DNA of 64,000 nucleotides from the NCBI RefSeq assembly GCF_025698545.1, contig NC_068566.1, positions 5,005,362 through 5,069,361 on the forward strand, in the 5' to 3' direction. The translations under genes and the position numbers were made by a program. The notes below the pieces were generated by a model. That model saw nothing but the letters and a program-made list of their open reading frames with translations. It did no database searches and was not told the DNA's origin. This stretch comes from Gossypium raimondii. Its lineage: Eukaryota > Streptophyta > Magnoliopsida > Malvales > Malvaceae. Positions within the stretch are counted from its first letter, which is position 1; every line of letters begins with the position of its first letter. This document shows, piece after piece, positions 47,098 through 57,605 of this stretch.

Positions 47098-47734
47098 AAT
47101 GGTATCATGAGCCTAAGTCTTAAGGGACCATTGATTTCGCTTCCCTGCTCAACATCGGCTTAAACTTATAAGACCCCAAACAAGCTTGAATAAGTGAATG
47201 AGGAGTTTCAAGGAAAGGTGTGAGCTTTCCAAATGTGCAAGCTTAGCAAGATGTCAAAGCGCAAGCTTAGCAAAGTCTTGAGCTTGTTGAAGACAAGCTG
47301 TTGAAGACAATATGCAAAGATGTGAGTCTGTCAAAGGTGTGAGTTCAGCAACATGTGGAAGCCCAATGTGTGTTGTATAGTTGCAAGCCTATTGAAGACA
47401 GTAAGCAAAGTGTGAGCCTGTCGAATTGCAAGCCAAAATGGCAGAATGAAGGCAAGCAAACTATACTTACGAACTGTTTGTGCAAGAAGAAGCAAAGAAA
47501 CAAGGCAAAATGTGTTGTCAACCAAAGGTCATGAAGGAGGAGAAGACTCCATTTGGTGAACAAATCTTTGGCACAAAAGACTGGGATAGTCAAGTGTGTA
47601 AGTCAGATTTGTTGTTTGTGAATGAAGCCAAGGTTGAAAATTAATTGGTCAGCTTGAAACAAAGCATCTAAGGGCTGCCAAGTTCAAAAACTTGATGAAT
47701 GATATGTATTTGCAGCATGGAGTCCAAGGAAGAG

Positions 47735-48148
47735 TGTTGAAATTGGCCAACCATGCTGCTGTTTGAAGTGCATCCAACTTGATGACATCTTTGAAGACGT
47801 ATACTTCTTTATGTGACAAGGTTTTCTCTTTAGTTTCTTTGTTAAGCTACTTAGTTGAAAATGAACTAAGTTGGTATTGTTTTGATGTTTTTAGGTGCTG
47901 ATTGACATAATCAGCTTGTGTGCAAGTTAAGTTTTACTTGTTTCAAAGTAAAACTAGTGGTACTAGGTAGTATTTGGTGATGTATTTGACTATATATATG
48001 TTGTTTTTCTAGTTGAATGAATGAGCTGAATGAGCTATCAGCCATTAGCTCCCTTGCTGCACGTTTGTGAGCAAGTAAATTGTTTTTGTTTCTTCCTCAT
48101 TTGTTCTCTGTCTTGTTATCTTTTTTTGCTGCTGCCAATGTTCCAACA
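47735..48148 (+). repeat. Array LTR 5
   Basis: 414 bp. Shares CCATGCTGCTGTTTGAAGTG with LTR 2. Confidence 0.92.
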
Positions 48149-48782
48149 AATGGTATCATGAGCCTAAGTCTTAAGGGACCATTGATTTCGCTTCCCCTGC
48201 TCAACATCGGCTCAAACTTATAAGACCCCCAAACAAGCTTGAATAAGCTGAATGAGGAGTTTCAAGGAAAGGTGTGAGCTTTCCAAATGTGCAAGCTTAG
48301 CAAGATGTCAAAGCTGCAAGCTTAGCAAAGTGCGAGCCTGTTGAAGACAACTGTTGAAGACAATATGCAAAGATGTGAGTCTGTCAAAGGTGTGTGTTCA
48401 GCAACATGTGGAAGCTCAATGTGTGTTGTATAGTTGCAAGCCTATTGAAGACAGTAAGCAAAGTGTGAGCCTGTCGAATTGCAAGCCAAAATGGCAGAAT
48501 GAAGGCAAGCAAACTATACTTACGAACTGTTTGTGCAAGAAGAAGCAAAGAAACAAGGCAAAATGTGTTGTCAACCAAGGTCATGAAGGAGGAGAAGACT
48601 CCATTTGGTGAACAAATCTTTGGCACAAAAGACTGGATAGTCAAGTGTGTAAGTCGATTTGTTGTTTGTGAATGAAGCCAAGGTTGAAAATTAATTGGTC
48701 GACTTGAAACAAAGCATCTAAGGGCGCCAAGTTCAAAAACTTGATGAATGATATGTATTTGCAGCATGGAGTCAAGGAAGAG

Positions 48783-49194
48783 TGTTGAAATTGGCCAACC
48801 ATCTCATTGTTTGAAGTGCATGCAACTTGATGACATCTTTGCGGTAGCGTATACTTCTTTATGTGACAAGGTTTTCTCTTAGTTTCTTTGTTAAGCTACT
48901 TAGTTGAAAATGAACTAAGTTGGTATTGTTTTGATATTTTTAGGTCTTGATTGACATAATCGACTTGTGTGCAAGTTAAGTTTTACTTGTTTCAAAGTAA
49001 AACTAGTGGTACTAGGTAGTATTTGGTGATGTATTTGACTATATATATGTTGTTTTTCTAGTTGAATGAATGAGTGAATGAGCTATCACCATTAGCTCCT
49101 TTCTTTACGCGTTGTGAGCAAGTAAATTGTTTTGTTTCTTCCTCATTTGTTCTCTGTCTTGTTATCTTTTTTTGCTGCTGCCAATGTTCCAACA
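48783..49194 (+). repeat. Array LTR 6
   Basis: 412 bp. Close to LTR 3. Confidence 0.92.
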
Positions 49195-49823
49195 AATGGT
49201 ATCATGAGCCTAAGTCTTAAGGGACCATTGATTTCGCTTCCCCTGCTCAACATCGGCTCAAACTTATAAGACCCCAAACAAGCTTGAATAAGTGAAGGAG
49301 GAGTTTCAAGGAAAGGTGTGAGCTTTCCAAATGTGCAAGCTTAGCAAGATGTCAAAGGCGCAAGCTTAGCAAAGTCTTGAGCTGTTGAATACAATGTTGA
49401 AGACAATATGCAAAGATGTGAGTCTGTCAAAAGTGTGAGTTCACAACATGTGGAAGCTCAATGTGTGTTGTATAGTTGCAAGCCTATTGAAGACAGTAAG
49501 CAAAGTGTGAGCACTGTCAATTGCAAGCCAAAATGGCGAGAATGAAGGCAAGCAAACTATACTTACGAACTGTTTGTGCAAGAAGAAGCAAAGAAACAAG
49601 GCAAAATGTGTTGTCAACCAAGGTCATGAAGGAGGAGAAGACTCCATTTGGTGAACAAATCTTTGGCACAAAAGACTGGGATAGTCAAGTGTGTAAGTCA
49701 GTTGTTGTTTGTGAATGAAGCCAAGGTTGAAAATTAATTGGTCGACTTGAAACAAAGCATCTAAGGTGCCAAGTTCAAAACTTGATGAATGATATGTATT
49801 TGCGCATGGAGTCCAAGGAGGAG

Positions 49824-50230
49824 TGTTGAAATTGGCCAACCATGCTTTGCTTTGAAGTGCATGCAACTTGATGACATCTTTGCGACGTATACTTCTTTAT
49901 GTAACAAGGTTTTCTCTTTAGTTTCTTTGTTAAGCTACTTAGTTGAAAATGAACTAAGTTGGTATTGTTTTGATGTTTTTAGGTGCTGATTGACATAATC
50001 GACTTGTGTGAGTTAAGTTTTACTTGTTTCAAAGTAAAACTAGTGGTACTAGGTAGTATTTGGTGATGTATTTGACTATATATATGTTGTTTTCTAGTTG
50101 AATGAATGAGTGAATGAGCTATCACCATTAGCTCCCTTCTTTACGTTTGTGAGCAAGTAAATTGTTTTTGTTTCTTTCTCATTTGTTCTCTGTCTTGTTA
50201 TCTTTTTTTGCTGCTGCCAATGTTCCAACA
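49824..50230 (+). repeat. Array LTR 7 (terminal)
   Basis: 407 bp; ends CCAATGTTCCAACA, then the target duplication CACGA instead of a primer site. Confidence 0.92.
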
Positions 50231-51701
50231 CACGAAATGGTTAATCCACTTGTGGATTGAGGCTTGTGATGAGGGTGCTGTTTATATTCTAGGGTAAGTG
50301 GTTAATATCGTTTTGGGATTACTGGTTGCTGAAAATAGTTTCGATTATTGTTGATTTCACCCAATTGACCGATTTGGTTTGATAAGGTATTAGTTATTAG
50401 TTCGTGTGATTTGTTAATTTAGGTATTAGAATATATAATTTTTGATCCTACATCGGATTTTGACAAGGTGTGTAATAAAAACTCGAAAATCTGCTAACAG
50501 CTGAAAGTAAAAAAAAATAGATTATCTACACCACACGCCTGTGTGCCAGGCTGTGTGGGCCGTATGGGCATGTGAGCCTAAATTCTTCAATTTTTTCTAG
50601 TGTCGTATTCGTCGTGCGAATCAAATGTAACACTTCCGTAGGGTTCATATGGTATAAATTTGTTCGCAAATCATAATTTCTAATGTTCTGTTAATGTTAA
50701 GAACAACCTAGGAATGCATAAGTAGTATGATGTTTGTGATAGCATGTTTTGTTATATGCTAATATTATTTGTATCTGATGTGTAAAGCATGTATGTCATA
50801 CATGTATCTGATATCTATTTAGCATTGCATGTGTATTGGGGTGGGATTATAACTATAGAGGAACTGTGGACAATTTAATTTATCTGCTATATTTGGTGGC
50901 TCGGCCATGTATATCTGTTTTAGGTGGGTTACTGCATTTTGATTTGGCAGCTAATTTGCATATATTCTGTAAAGTGACTTATGATCACTTAGCGGTGTGT
51001 AGGGTTGGATGAGTATTTAATACTCTAATTCGTATGTAAGGATGTCGGAGATGGTGTGTAGCAAATGGAGGTAGGATCTGAATCTATATTTTTTTATGTA
51101 TCTAAATATATATCTGCTATGCATCGATGTTTGTATTAGTTCTGTAAGATCTGTTTAAGTATGTGTATCTGATTTATTGTATGCAATGAGTTACACACTG
51201 AGTTCATAAGCTCACTTTCGGTTTGTTTGGTTATCAGGTAATTCTCAGATGGAGGACGGATCGGTGTGACGGGAGCTCGATTTTACATTTTTGCTTTACA
51301 TATCCTTTTGTCCAGTTTAACTTAATTTCGTTCCGTTGGACTGTTTTGGATTTTTGGATTGTTTTTAATTCCGGTTTTATTTTTATTTCTCATTTAGAAC
51401 CGTTAAACGTTTTTTTTATAATAACAAACCTATCTGCAAATGTTGGATTTCAAAATCAAATCGTATTTCCAAAATTTTATTTAACTGAAAAATTCTACTA
51501 CAAAACTAAGTGATTTAATAAGTGATCATCGGCAAAGCTAATAAATTATTTTAAAAGGAAGATTTCCTTAAATAAACTGAAGTTTTAATTATTTTGCAGT
51601 TTCAAAATAGATTTTGAATTTTTGAATGAACTTAAATAGCACTTCCAGATTTAGTTATAATGTCTAGGCTGAGTTTAGAGTGCTGAGTTTAGAGTGTTTC
51701 A

Positions 51702-51810
51702 CCACTTTTTCTTGATCACCTACTTGTGAAACTTCTTTTTGTTGAAAGATACTTTTACAAATCTTTTGGTAATGTCCCATCTTTTGCATGGTGCCTCCAA
51801 ACTTTTAAAA
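51702..51810 (-). pseudogene. Copia gag zinc-knuckle fragment, antisense (right half)
   Basis: The minus strand reads a decayed CCHC region (GHYQKICKS-like after frame changes), then KEVSQVGDQEKVV. In copia order this directly precedes EEQLFVATYF found at 42746, so the two halves are one fragment split by the LTR insertion. Sequence from about 51811 to 52150 is not assigned. Confidence 0.65.
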
Positions 51811-52160
51811 GTATTGCAGCAAAATGCGGTGAGTTAATTGCTACAGACAGTAAGATTTTAAATTGCAATTCTTTTACTAGAAGAATTTTCATGATTATCA
51901 CGGATCATCTGAGCAGAATTCATGAAGAACTGGATCTCAAAGTCAGTAAATTTTTTTTCAAAATTAGTGTCATTGAAACAGAACCAATGGTTATTCCTAA
52001 AATACAAAATTAGGATGAAGACTACTCAGGGGATAATGGATTGCACAATGTTCCATTCATGGAGGCAAAGATTAACAAAGACGTTAACCATGTTGGAGGA
52101 GAATTTGATATTTAGTCCCTACACTTTGAAAGATAAAAATTCAATCCTCTTATTTTTTTT

Positions 52161-52695
52161 AATTTAAAAAATCTCATTTCAATCATTATTGTCGTTAGTA
52201 GTTTTTATTAAAAATTATTAGCTTAACATGTTTATTTTTCCTCAATCATATGATACATCACATGAGAGTAACTTAATTAACATGCCAAATTGACAAATTT
52301 TGTCAAAAAAGATTGAAGATTTTAACGATTGAATTGATATTTTAAATCTAAACAATTACAAGACTAAATTTTTAAGTATAGAGATTAAATGTCAAATTTT
52401 ATGAAAGTACGGGGATTAACATCATATTTTAACCATTTATTGTATCTTAAAATTCAAATTGACAATTTTTTTTACTTCAATTTCATCGTTTTTGTTGGAG
52501 CCAGCTACTGGCTTTGTGTAGCGTGGGACTCGCGAGGTTTAAAATAATGGTTTCTTAATTTAAAAATACCACGTGATGTTGGTATACGCAACGTGCAGCT
52601 TTGCGATTCCCACTTTTCTCAATTAAAACGATCATTTGCAAATCCTTCTTGCAAGATCTCAAGAAAATTAGTTGCTCTACTCTACCATCCTCCCA
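52161..52695 (+). promoter_or_regulatory. Promoter and 5' flank of SOT copy 3
   Basis: Matches 19095-19602 over most of its length. CACGTG (G-box) at 52570-52575. The conserved proximal block is 52495-52690. Confidence 0.75.
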
Positions 52696-53703
52696 ATAGA
52701 GACTTCAAAAACTTTTCCGAGCGTAGAGACACCAGATGAAGCTTACCAAAAGACATTCAAAAACTGCGATGAACTGCTGCCAACTCTCCCTCAAACCAAA
52801 GGTTGGTGGTTCGGCCAGCGTTTCCAATACCATGGCTTTTGGATATCAGGTTTTTGTATAAGAGGAAGCATGTTGATCCATGACCACTTCAAGCCTCGAT
52901 CCACTGACATCGTCGTCGCAACATCACCTAAATGTGGCACCACCTGGCTCAGAGCCCTCGTTTTCTTCATTATCAACAGAGCTTCCTTTGATTTCAGCGA
53001 CCATCCTTTGCGCAAAGCAAACCCTCAAGACTTAGTCCCTTGCTTCGAATCAATTATTCATAAAGATGGGTCAACTTCCTTCGTCGATGGGATCCCTTCA
53101 CCTCGCCTTCTTTCAACTCACCTTCCTTACTCTTTGTTCCCAACACGCATGACCGATGATACCTCGGCTTGCCGTTTCGTATACATCTGCCGGGACCCCA
53201 AAGACGTTTTCGTTTCAAAGTGGCATTTCGCGAACAAGTTGAGACCCAAAGAACTGCCACCACTTTCACTAGAGGAAACCTTTGACTTGTTTTGCAAAGG
53301 GGTTTCTCACTATGGACCGTTTTGGGATCACGTATTGGGGTACTGGAAAGCTAGTGTGGAGTCACCGAAGAAGGTGTTGTTCTTGAAGTATGAAGATGTA
53401 AAGAAGGAGCCTTTGGGTTGTGTGAGGAAAGTTGCAGAGTTCTTAGGAGTACCCTTTACACCAGAGGAAGAAAACAAAGAGATTGTGGAACAAATAGTGA
53501 AGCTGTGCAGTTTTGAGAGCATGAGCAATCAAGATGTTAACAAACTTGACAAAAGATATCAGCAACGTCCTGTTAGCAACTCTGATTTCTTCAGGAAAGG
53601 TGAAGTTGGAGACTGGGTTAACCATTTGTCACCTCAAATGGCTGAGAAATTGGATCAGATTACTGAAGAAAAACTTCAAGATACTGGATTCAACTTTCAT
53701 TGA
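52696..53703 (+). CDS. Cytosolic sulfotransferase, copy 3 (open frame, ATG changed to ATA)
   Basis: Same reaction and motifs as copy 1: TSPKCGTTWLRAL, THLPYSLFP (catalytic His), [37 protein letters not shown]. The frame is open for all 335 codons, but the family start codon reads ATA (52696-52698) where copies 1, 2 and 4 have ATG. Upstream in-frame codons reach only a TTG at 52672. The next in-frame ATG is 52870 (Met59), giving 277 residues that start just before the PAPS loop and lack the N-terminal ~58 residues. It could be a very recent pseudogene, use a non-ATG start, or make the short form. Promoter retained. Confidence 0.85.
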   Translation: METSKTFPSVETPDEAYQKTFKNCDELLPTLPQTKGWWFGQRFQYHGFWISGFCIRGSMLIHDHFKPRSTDIVVATSPKCGTTWLRALVFFIINRASFDFSDHPLRKANPQDLVPCFESIIHKDGSTSFVDGIPSPRLLSTHLPYSLFPTRMTDDTSACRFVYICRDPKDVFVSKWHFANKLRPKELPPLSLEETFDLFCKGVSHYGPFWDHVLGYWKASVESPKKVLFLKYEDVKKEPLGCVRKVAEFLGVPFTPEEENKEIVEQIVKLCSFESMSNQDVNKLDKRYQQRPVSNSDFFRKGEVGDWVNHLSPQMAEKLDQITEEKLQDTGFNFH

Positions 53704-54590
53704 CTCCAAAGTATCTCACTGAATTTGATTCATATTTGAATGAAGATTTTCTTTTTAATTACGTGATTTGCGTATTATGTGTCTTTTTCTATTTCGATGA
53801 TCAGCTATGTAATCTTTTTTGTATCTTCAAAAATAATATAATACATCAAGAATATCAAATTATACATTATTATTTTAACTCTAAAATTAATATATTTTTA
53901 TAAAATTCTAGAACCCTACGTTTTAAAATTCTAGACTTTAAAACTTAAATCCTAGACCTCTTTTTAGACACTAGACCTTAATTTAACACTTCCTCTAAAA
54001 TTATAAATCTTAAAATTTTAAATTCTAACTGACCATACCATAAATCATAAATCTAGTTTAAAAACCATACACCTTATGCTACTATTACTATTTGTTACTT
54101 TTATTTAATTTTTGAACTAGAATAAATTAGAACAACATTAAACTAAAAATCGAAATGTATCCAAGTGAAATTAGAATAAACTAAAAATACAGTCAAATCA
54201 ATACAAAACACCAATAAAGTAAAAATTAGAATATATCTAAATTTAAATCAAAATAATTATTCAAGAAAATACACGTGTTTATATTTTGCATTATATTAGA
54301 ATTGGTGTTGAAATTGTAAAAAGGAAAATGATTAATATGGTATTCATGATTCTTGTTTTCAGAATACGATATTGATATGAGGACAACTTAATTAGTTGAT
54401 GTTTGAATGAGCTGGCGGCAATTAGCTTTTATTCTATGTTGAGATACCTACCGCCATTAAACAAATCAATATTTAATTTAAAACTACCACATCATATGGC
54501 ATACAGAAATAAAAAATTGCCTGTTACTGTTACTTGAGTAAAATAAAATTCGATCATTTGCAAATCCTTTTTCCATAATTTCCCTTCCCC
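53704..54590 (+). promoter_or_regulatory. SOT copy 3 3' flank and copy 4 promoter
   Basis: Duplicate of 41606-42428. The proximal part (TCATTTGCAAATCC near 54551) echoes the other SOT promoters, but the CACGTG block is replaced by CCACATCATATGGCAT. A short antisense frame at 54484-54684 is not a gene. Confidence 0.6.
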
Positions 54591-55603
54591 ATGGAGAATT
54601 CAAACTTTTTCGCCATTGAGAAAGAATTAAGCTCGATGAAGGGTACCAAAAGACATACAAAAACGTCGATGAACTGCTGCCCACTCTCCCTCGAAGTAAA
54701 GGCTGGTGGTTAGACCAGCTTCTTCAATACCAAGGGTTCTGGTTATCAACTTACGGCATTCGAGGAAGTATGTTGATCGATGACCACTTCAACCCTCGTC
54801 CCACTGACATCATCATCGCAACATCACCTAAATGCGGCACCACGTGGCTTCGGGCCCTCGTTTTCTCTATTATCAACAGGAATTCTTTTGATTTCAGCGA
54901 CCATCCTTTGCGCAAGGCAAACCCTCGAGACTTGGTCCACTTTCTCGAAGCACATATTCGTGGAGATGGGTCAACTGCTTCCATTGATGGGCTTCCTTCA
55001 CCTCGGCTTCTCTCAACTCACCTTCCTTACGCTTTGTTTCCGGAATGCATGACCGATGATACCTTGGCTTGCCGTTTCGTTTATATCTGCCGAGACCTCA
55101 AGGACGTTTTAGCCTCAAAGTGGCATTTCGCTAACAAGTTGAGACCAAAAGGAGTGCCACCACTTTCACTAGAGGAAGCCTTTGACTTGTTTTGCAAAGG
55201 GGTATCGCACTATGGACCGTTTTGGGATCACGTTTTGGGGTATTGGAAAGCTAGTTTGGAATCGCCGAAAAAAGTGTTGTGCTTGAAGTATGAAGATGTG
55301 AAGAAGGAGCCTTTGGGGTGTGTGAGGAAAGTGGCGAATTTCTTGGGGGTGCCATTTACACCAGAGGAAGAAAACAAAGAGATCGTGGAAGAAATAGTGA
55401 AGCTGTGCAGTTTTGAGAATATGAGCAATCAAGATGTAAATAAAAGTGACACCAGAAGTCAGGAAAAACCTATTTCCAATTCTGATTTCTTTAGAAAAGG
55501 TGAAGTTGGAGATTGGGTTAACCATTTATCACCTCAAATGTCTGAGATATTGGATCAGATTACAGAACAAAAGTTTCAAGGTACTGGGTTCAGCTTTCAC
55601 TGA
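54591..55603 (+). CDS. Cytosolic sulfotransferase, copy 4 (1-bp frameshift near codon 13)
   Basis: ATG 54591 (MENSNFFAIEKEL) runs into a stop because one A is missing in the A-run near 54628-54630; the sister fragment at 42429 still has it. After the lesion the family frame is readable through the N-terminus (54635 on). From ATG 54770 (Met59 equivalent) the frame is open for 277 codons to 55603: TSPKCGTTWLRAL, THLPYALFP, CRDLKDVLASKWHF (Pro to Leu and Val to Ala at conserved sites), [23 protein letters not shown]. No other lesion. It may be a recent pseudogene or encode the same 277-residue short form as copy 3. Confidence 0.85.
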
Positions 55604-55820
55604 CTCCTAGTGTTATCATCAAGCTATTACCTATGTCCATTATGCTGCTCCTTCAATAATGTTTGAATTTTATTCTGTATTATTATTGCAGTCAACACTA
55701 GTTGATGTCTCTATCTTTGATTTTAATAATATAATCTTAGTATCATGTAGTGTCTTCTTTTTATGTCAACTATCTAATTTTATCAACGCAGCAGAAATTG
55801 TTAAATCTATATCTATATAA

Positions 55821-55862
<42 letters not shown>

Positions 55863-57560
55863 AAGAGTTTGGAAAATGTAAATATCTTTTATTTATATTA
55901 CTAAATTTATATTTAAAAATAAAAATTAAAGTAAAAATAAATTTGTGATAATTATACATTTAAAAATAACTATAATTTAATTTACAATTATTAATTAAAA
56001 ATTATGTAATTTTAAAATGAAGTTATTACTTGAACTCAAAATGATGGTTCTCAAGCCACCAAAAATAATTTTCTATGCCTAAACAATATATAAATGGCAT
56101 CAACCAAATTGTGTATCTAGGCAGCTATCATGTCTAAGATGTGTGCAAACATAAAAAAAGAAGATTTAAATATGATAAAATAATTGAAATCGAAATAACA
56201 ATAAAAATAGACAGAAATGGAATTTAAATAAATAAACTGATATGATGAAACTCCAACTTCAGGCTCGATGTTGTTCTGATTTCGAACCGGTCATTAATAA
56301 CAAATATTCTCCTTCAACCGATAAATTAATTATAATAATTGAAGACATCTCAAATCACTAACACTTTTATGTATAAATCAATTGTGAAGATTCTCAACAA
56401 TTAATATTTACCGAACAACCATAAAACATGTCTCCACAATTTAACTCTCCAGTAACGTAAAGTAAAAAGGTCCCAACGCAAACCAACCTTCAAAGCCTAA
56501 CCGGCTTTGGAATTATTTATAGGCAATAATGTTATCTTATTTCTGGAAGTTCAAATTTAATATCTTAACCGATTCATAGCTTGTGCTTCAGCCTTATTCC
56601 AGCAATGATTAATTAATCATTTTTAAACAATATATTATTAACCATGTTTAACATTTATAACAATGGAATACATGATTCGGTTTGGATTTAGTTTTTCTAT
56701 TTCCAGCTTAATTTTCAAAAATAAATATATAAATAAATATATATTATATATTTTTATAATTAAATTTGATAAAAATATTTATATTATTTCTAATAATAAA
56801 ACAGATTATTTTGGCATAACGGTTTCAAGCTTAATTTTTTAAACATTAATTTCATTATAAGTTTTATCATATATGTTCTTTCCCAATCCATTAAATAGGA
56901 GGATAATATGTTTTAGTAAACTGAAACCCACATCATCTCACATTAACAATAATATCAATACTAATAAAATTAAGACTCAATCAACTACTTAATTTTTTTA
57001 AAATCAAATTTAAGCTTCTTCTTATCCATCAACGCTTCTACTGCATAGTGGAAATCAAGCCTACATTTAGTGAAATGTGACAATTTATTTTGGTTTAAGT
57101 GGGGTCGGTCAAGGGAGGAAGGAAGAAAAGGAAAGAAAGAGACAAATAGAGAAGACAAAAAGAGAGATGAGAGAAAAGAGGAGAGGAAATTGAGAAAAAA
57201 AAGGTTGTATACTCATTTTTGTATGATTAAAATATTATGTATATTAAATTATAGCATATTCAAGATGTATGTGAAAATTAAAATAATATAATAAATATAT
57301 TTATAAAAATTTTATATAAATAAAAAGGTGAAAAACTAAAGTAGCATGAATTTAAATTTTATTATGTATTTATTTTTCTAACTTTTATATAAAAGGTATA
57401 ACATGATACAAAACTCTCAAAATAATATAATTTACTTTGTAAAATGAGCATATTTTTAGTTTTTTTTCCAACTGAGTTAGTATTCAGTTAATTCATAAAC
57501 ACAAACTCTATTAGGAACTTGACTATCAAATATCTAAAATAGTAACAAAATTGAGTCTGC
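55604..57560. other. Non-coding DNA between SOT copy 4 and the LINE
   Basis: AT-rich. It contains an (AT)n microsatellite at about 55824-55859 and a purine-rich (G/A) tract at about 57107-57205 whose 73-codon frame is an artefact. Nothing else recognised. Confidence 0.55.
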
Positions 57561-57605
57561 CTTGGGGCACGAATTAGGGTTTTTGGTCTGCCTTGTTGCA
57601 CGAGT

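Larger units (their letters stand above)
43558..50230 (+). mobile_element. Tandem array of a small non-autonomous LTR element: 7 LTRs, 6 internal regions
   Basis: Seven LTRs start TGTTGAAATTGGCCAACCAT (the first TGTTAAAATTGG) and end TGCCAATGTTCCAACA. Each of the six internal regions opens with a primer site AATGGTATCATGAGCC (tRNA-Met-like) and closes with a purine tract AAGGAAGAG or AAGGAGGAG. Period 1039-1051 bp. One target duplication, CACGA, lies at 43553-43557 and 50231-50235, outside the whole block. No coding capacity: the open frames inside (about 60-140 codons) change between units and encode no known domain. A single LTR-internal-LTR unit would be ~1.45 kb, a TRIM-like size but with larger LTRs. 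Confidence 0.92.
42747..51701 (+). repeat. Solo gypsy-type LTR, split by the tandem LTR array
   Basis: Starts TGTAATACCTTAAAATTTGA and ends CTGAGTTTAGAGTGTTTCA, a start and end style I know from cotton gypsy LTRs. Without the array and one target-duplication copy its length is about 2.27 kb (42747-43557 plus 50236-51701). Its position is fixed on both sides by the two halves of one copia fragment. The flanks CCTCC and CCACT are only a partial target-duplication match. The interior has the CACACGCCTGTGTG-type segment (about 50530) and AGTTCATAAGCTCACTTTCG near 51200; short frames such as 51223-51513 are not genes. Confidence 0.7.

Noticed and set aside
44206..49866. Open frames of 60-140 codons on both strands inside the LTR array
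   Set aside because: They differ between repeat units through small indels, encode no known domain, and follow the repeat period. They are by-products of the non-coding repeat.
51223..51513. 96-codon frame right of the LTR array
   Set aside because: It lies within the solo LTR and is Phe/Leu-rich through T-rich DNA; no domain.
57070..57291. 73-codon Lys/Glu-rich protein
   Set aside because: Encoded by a purine-rich low-complexity tract; no family resemblance and no conserved start context.
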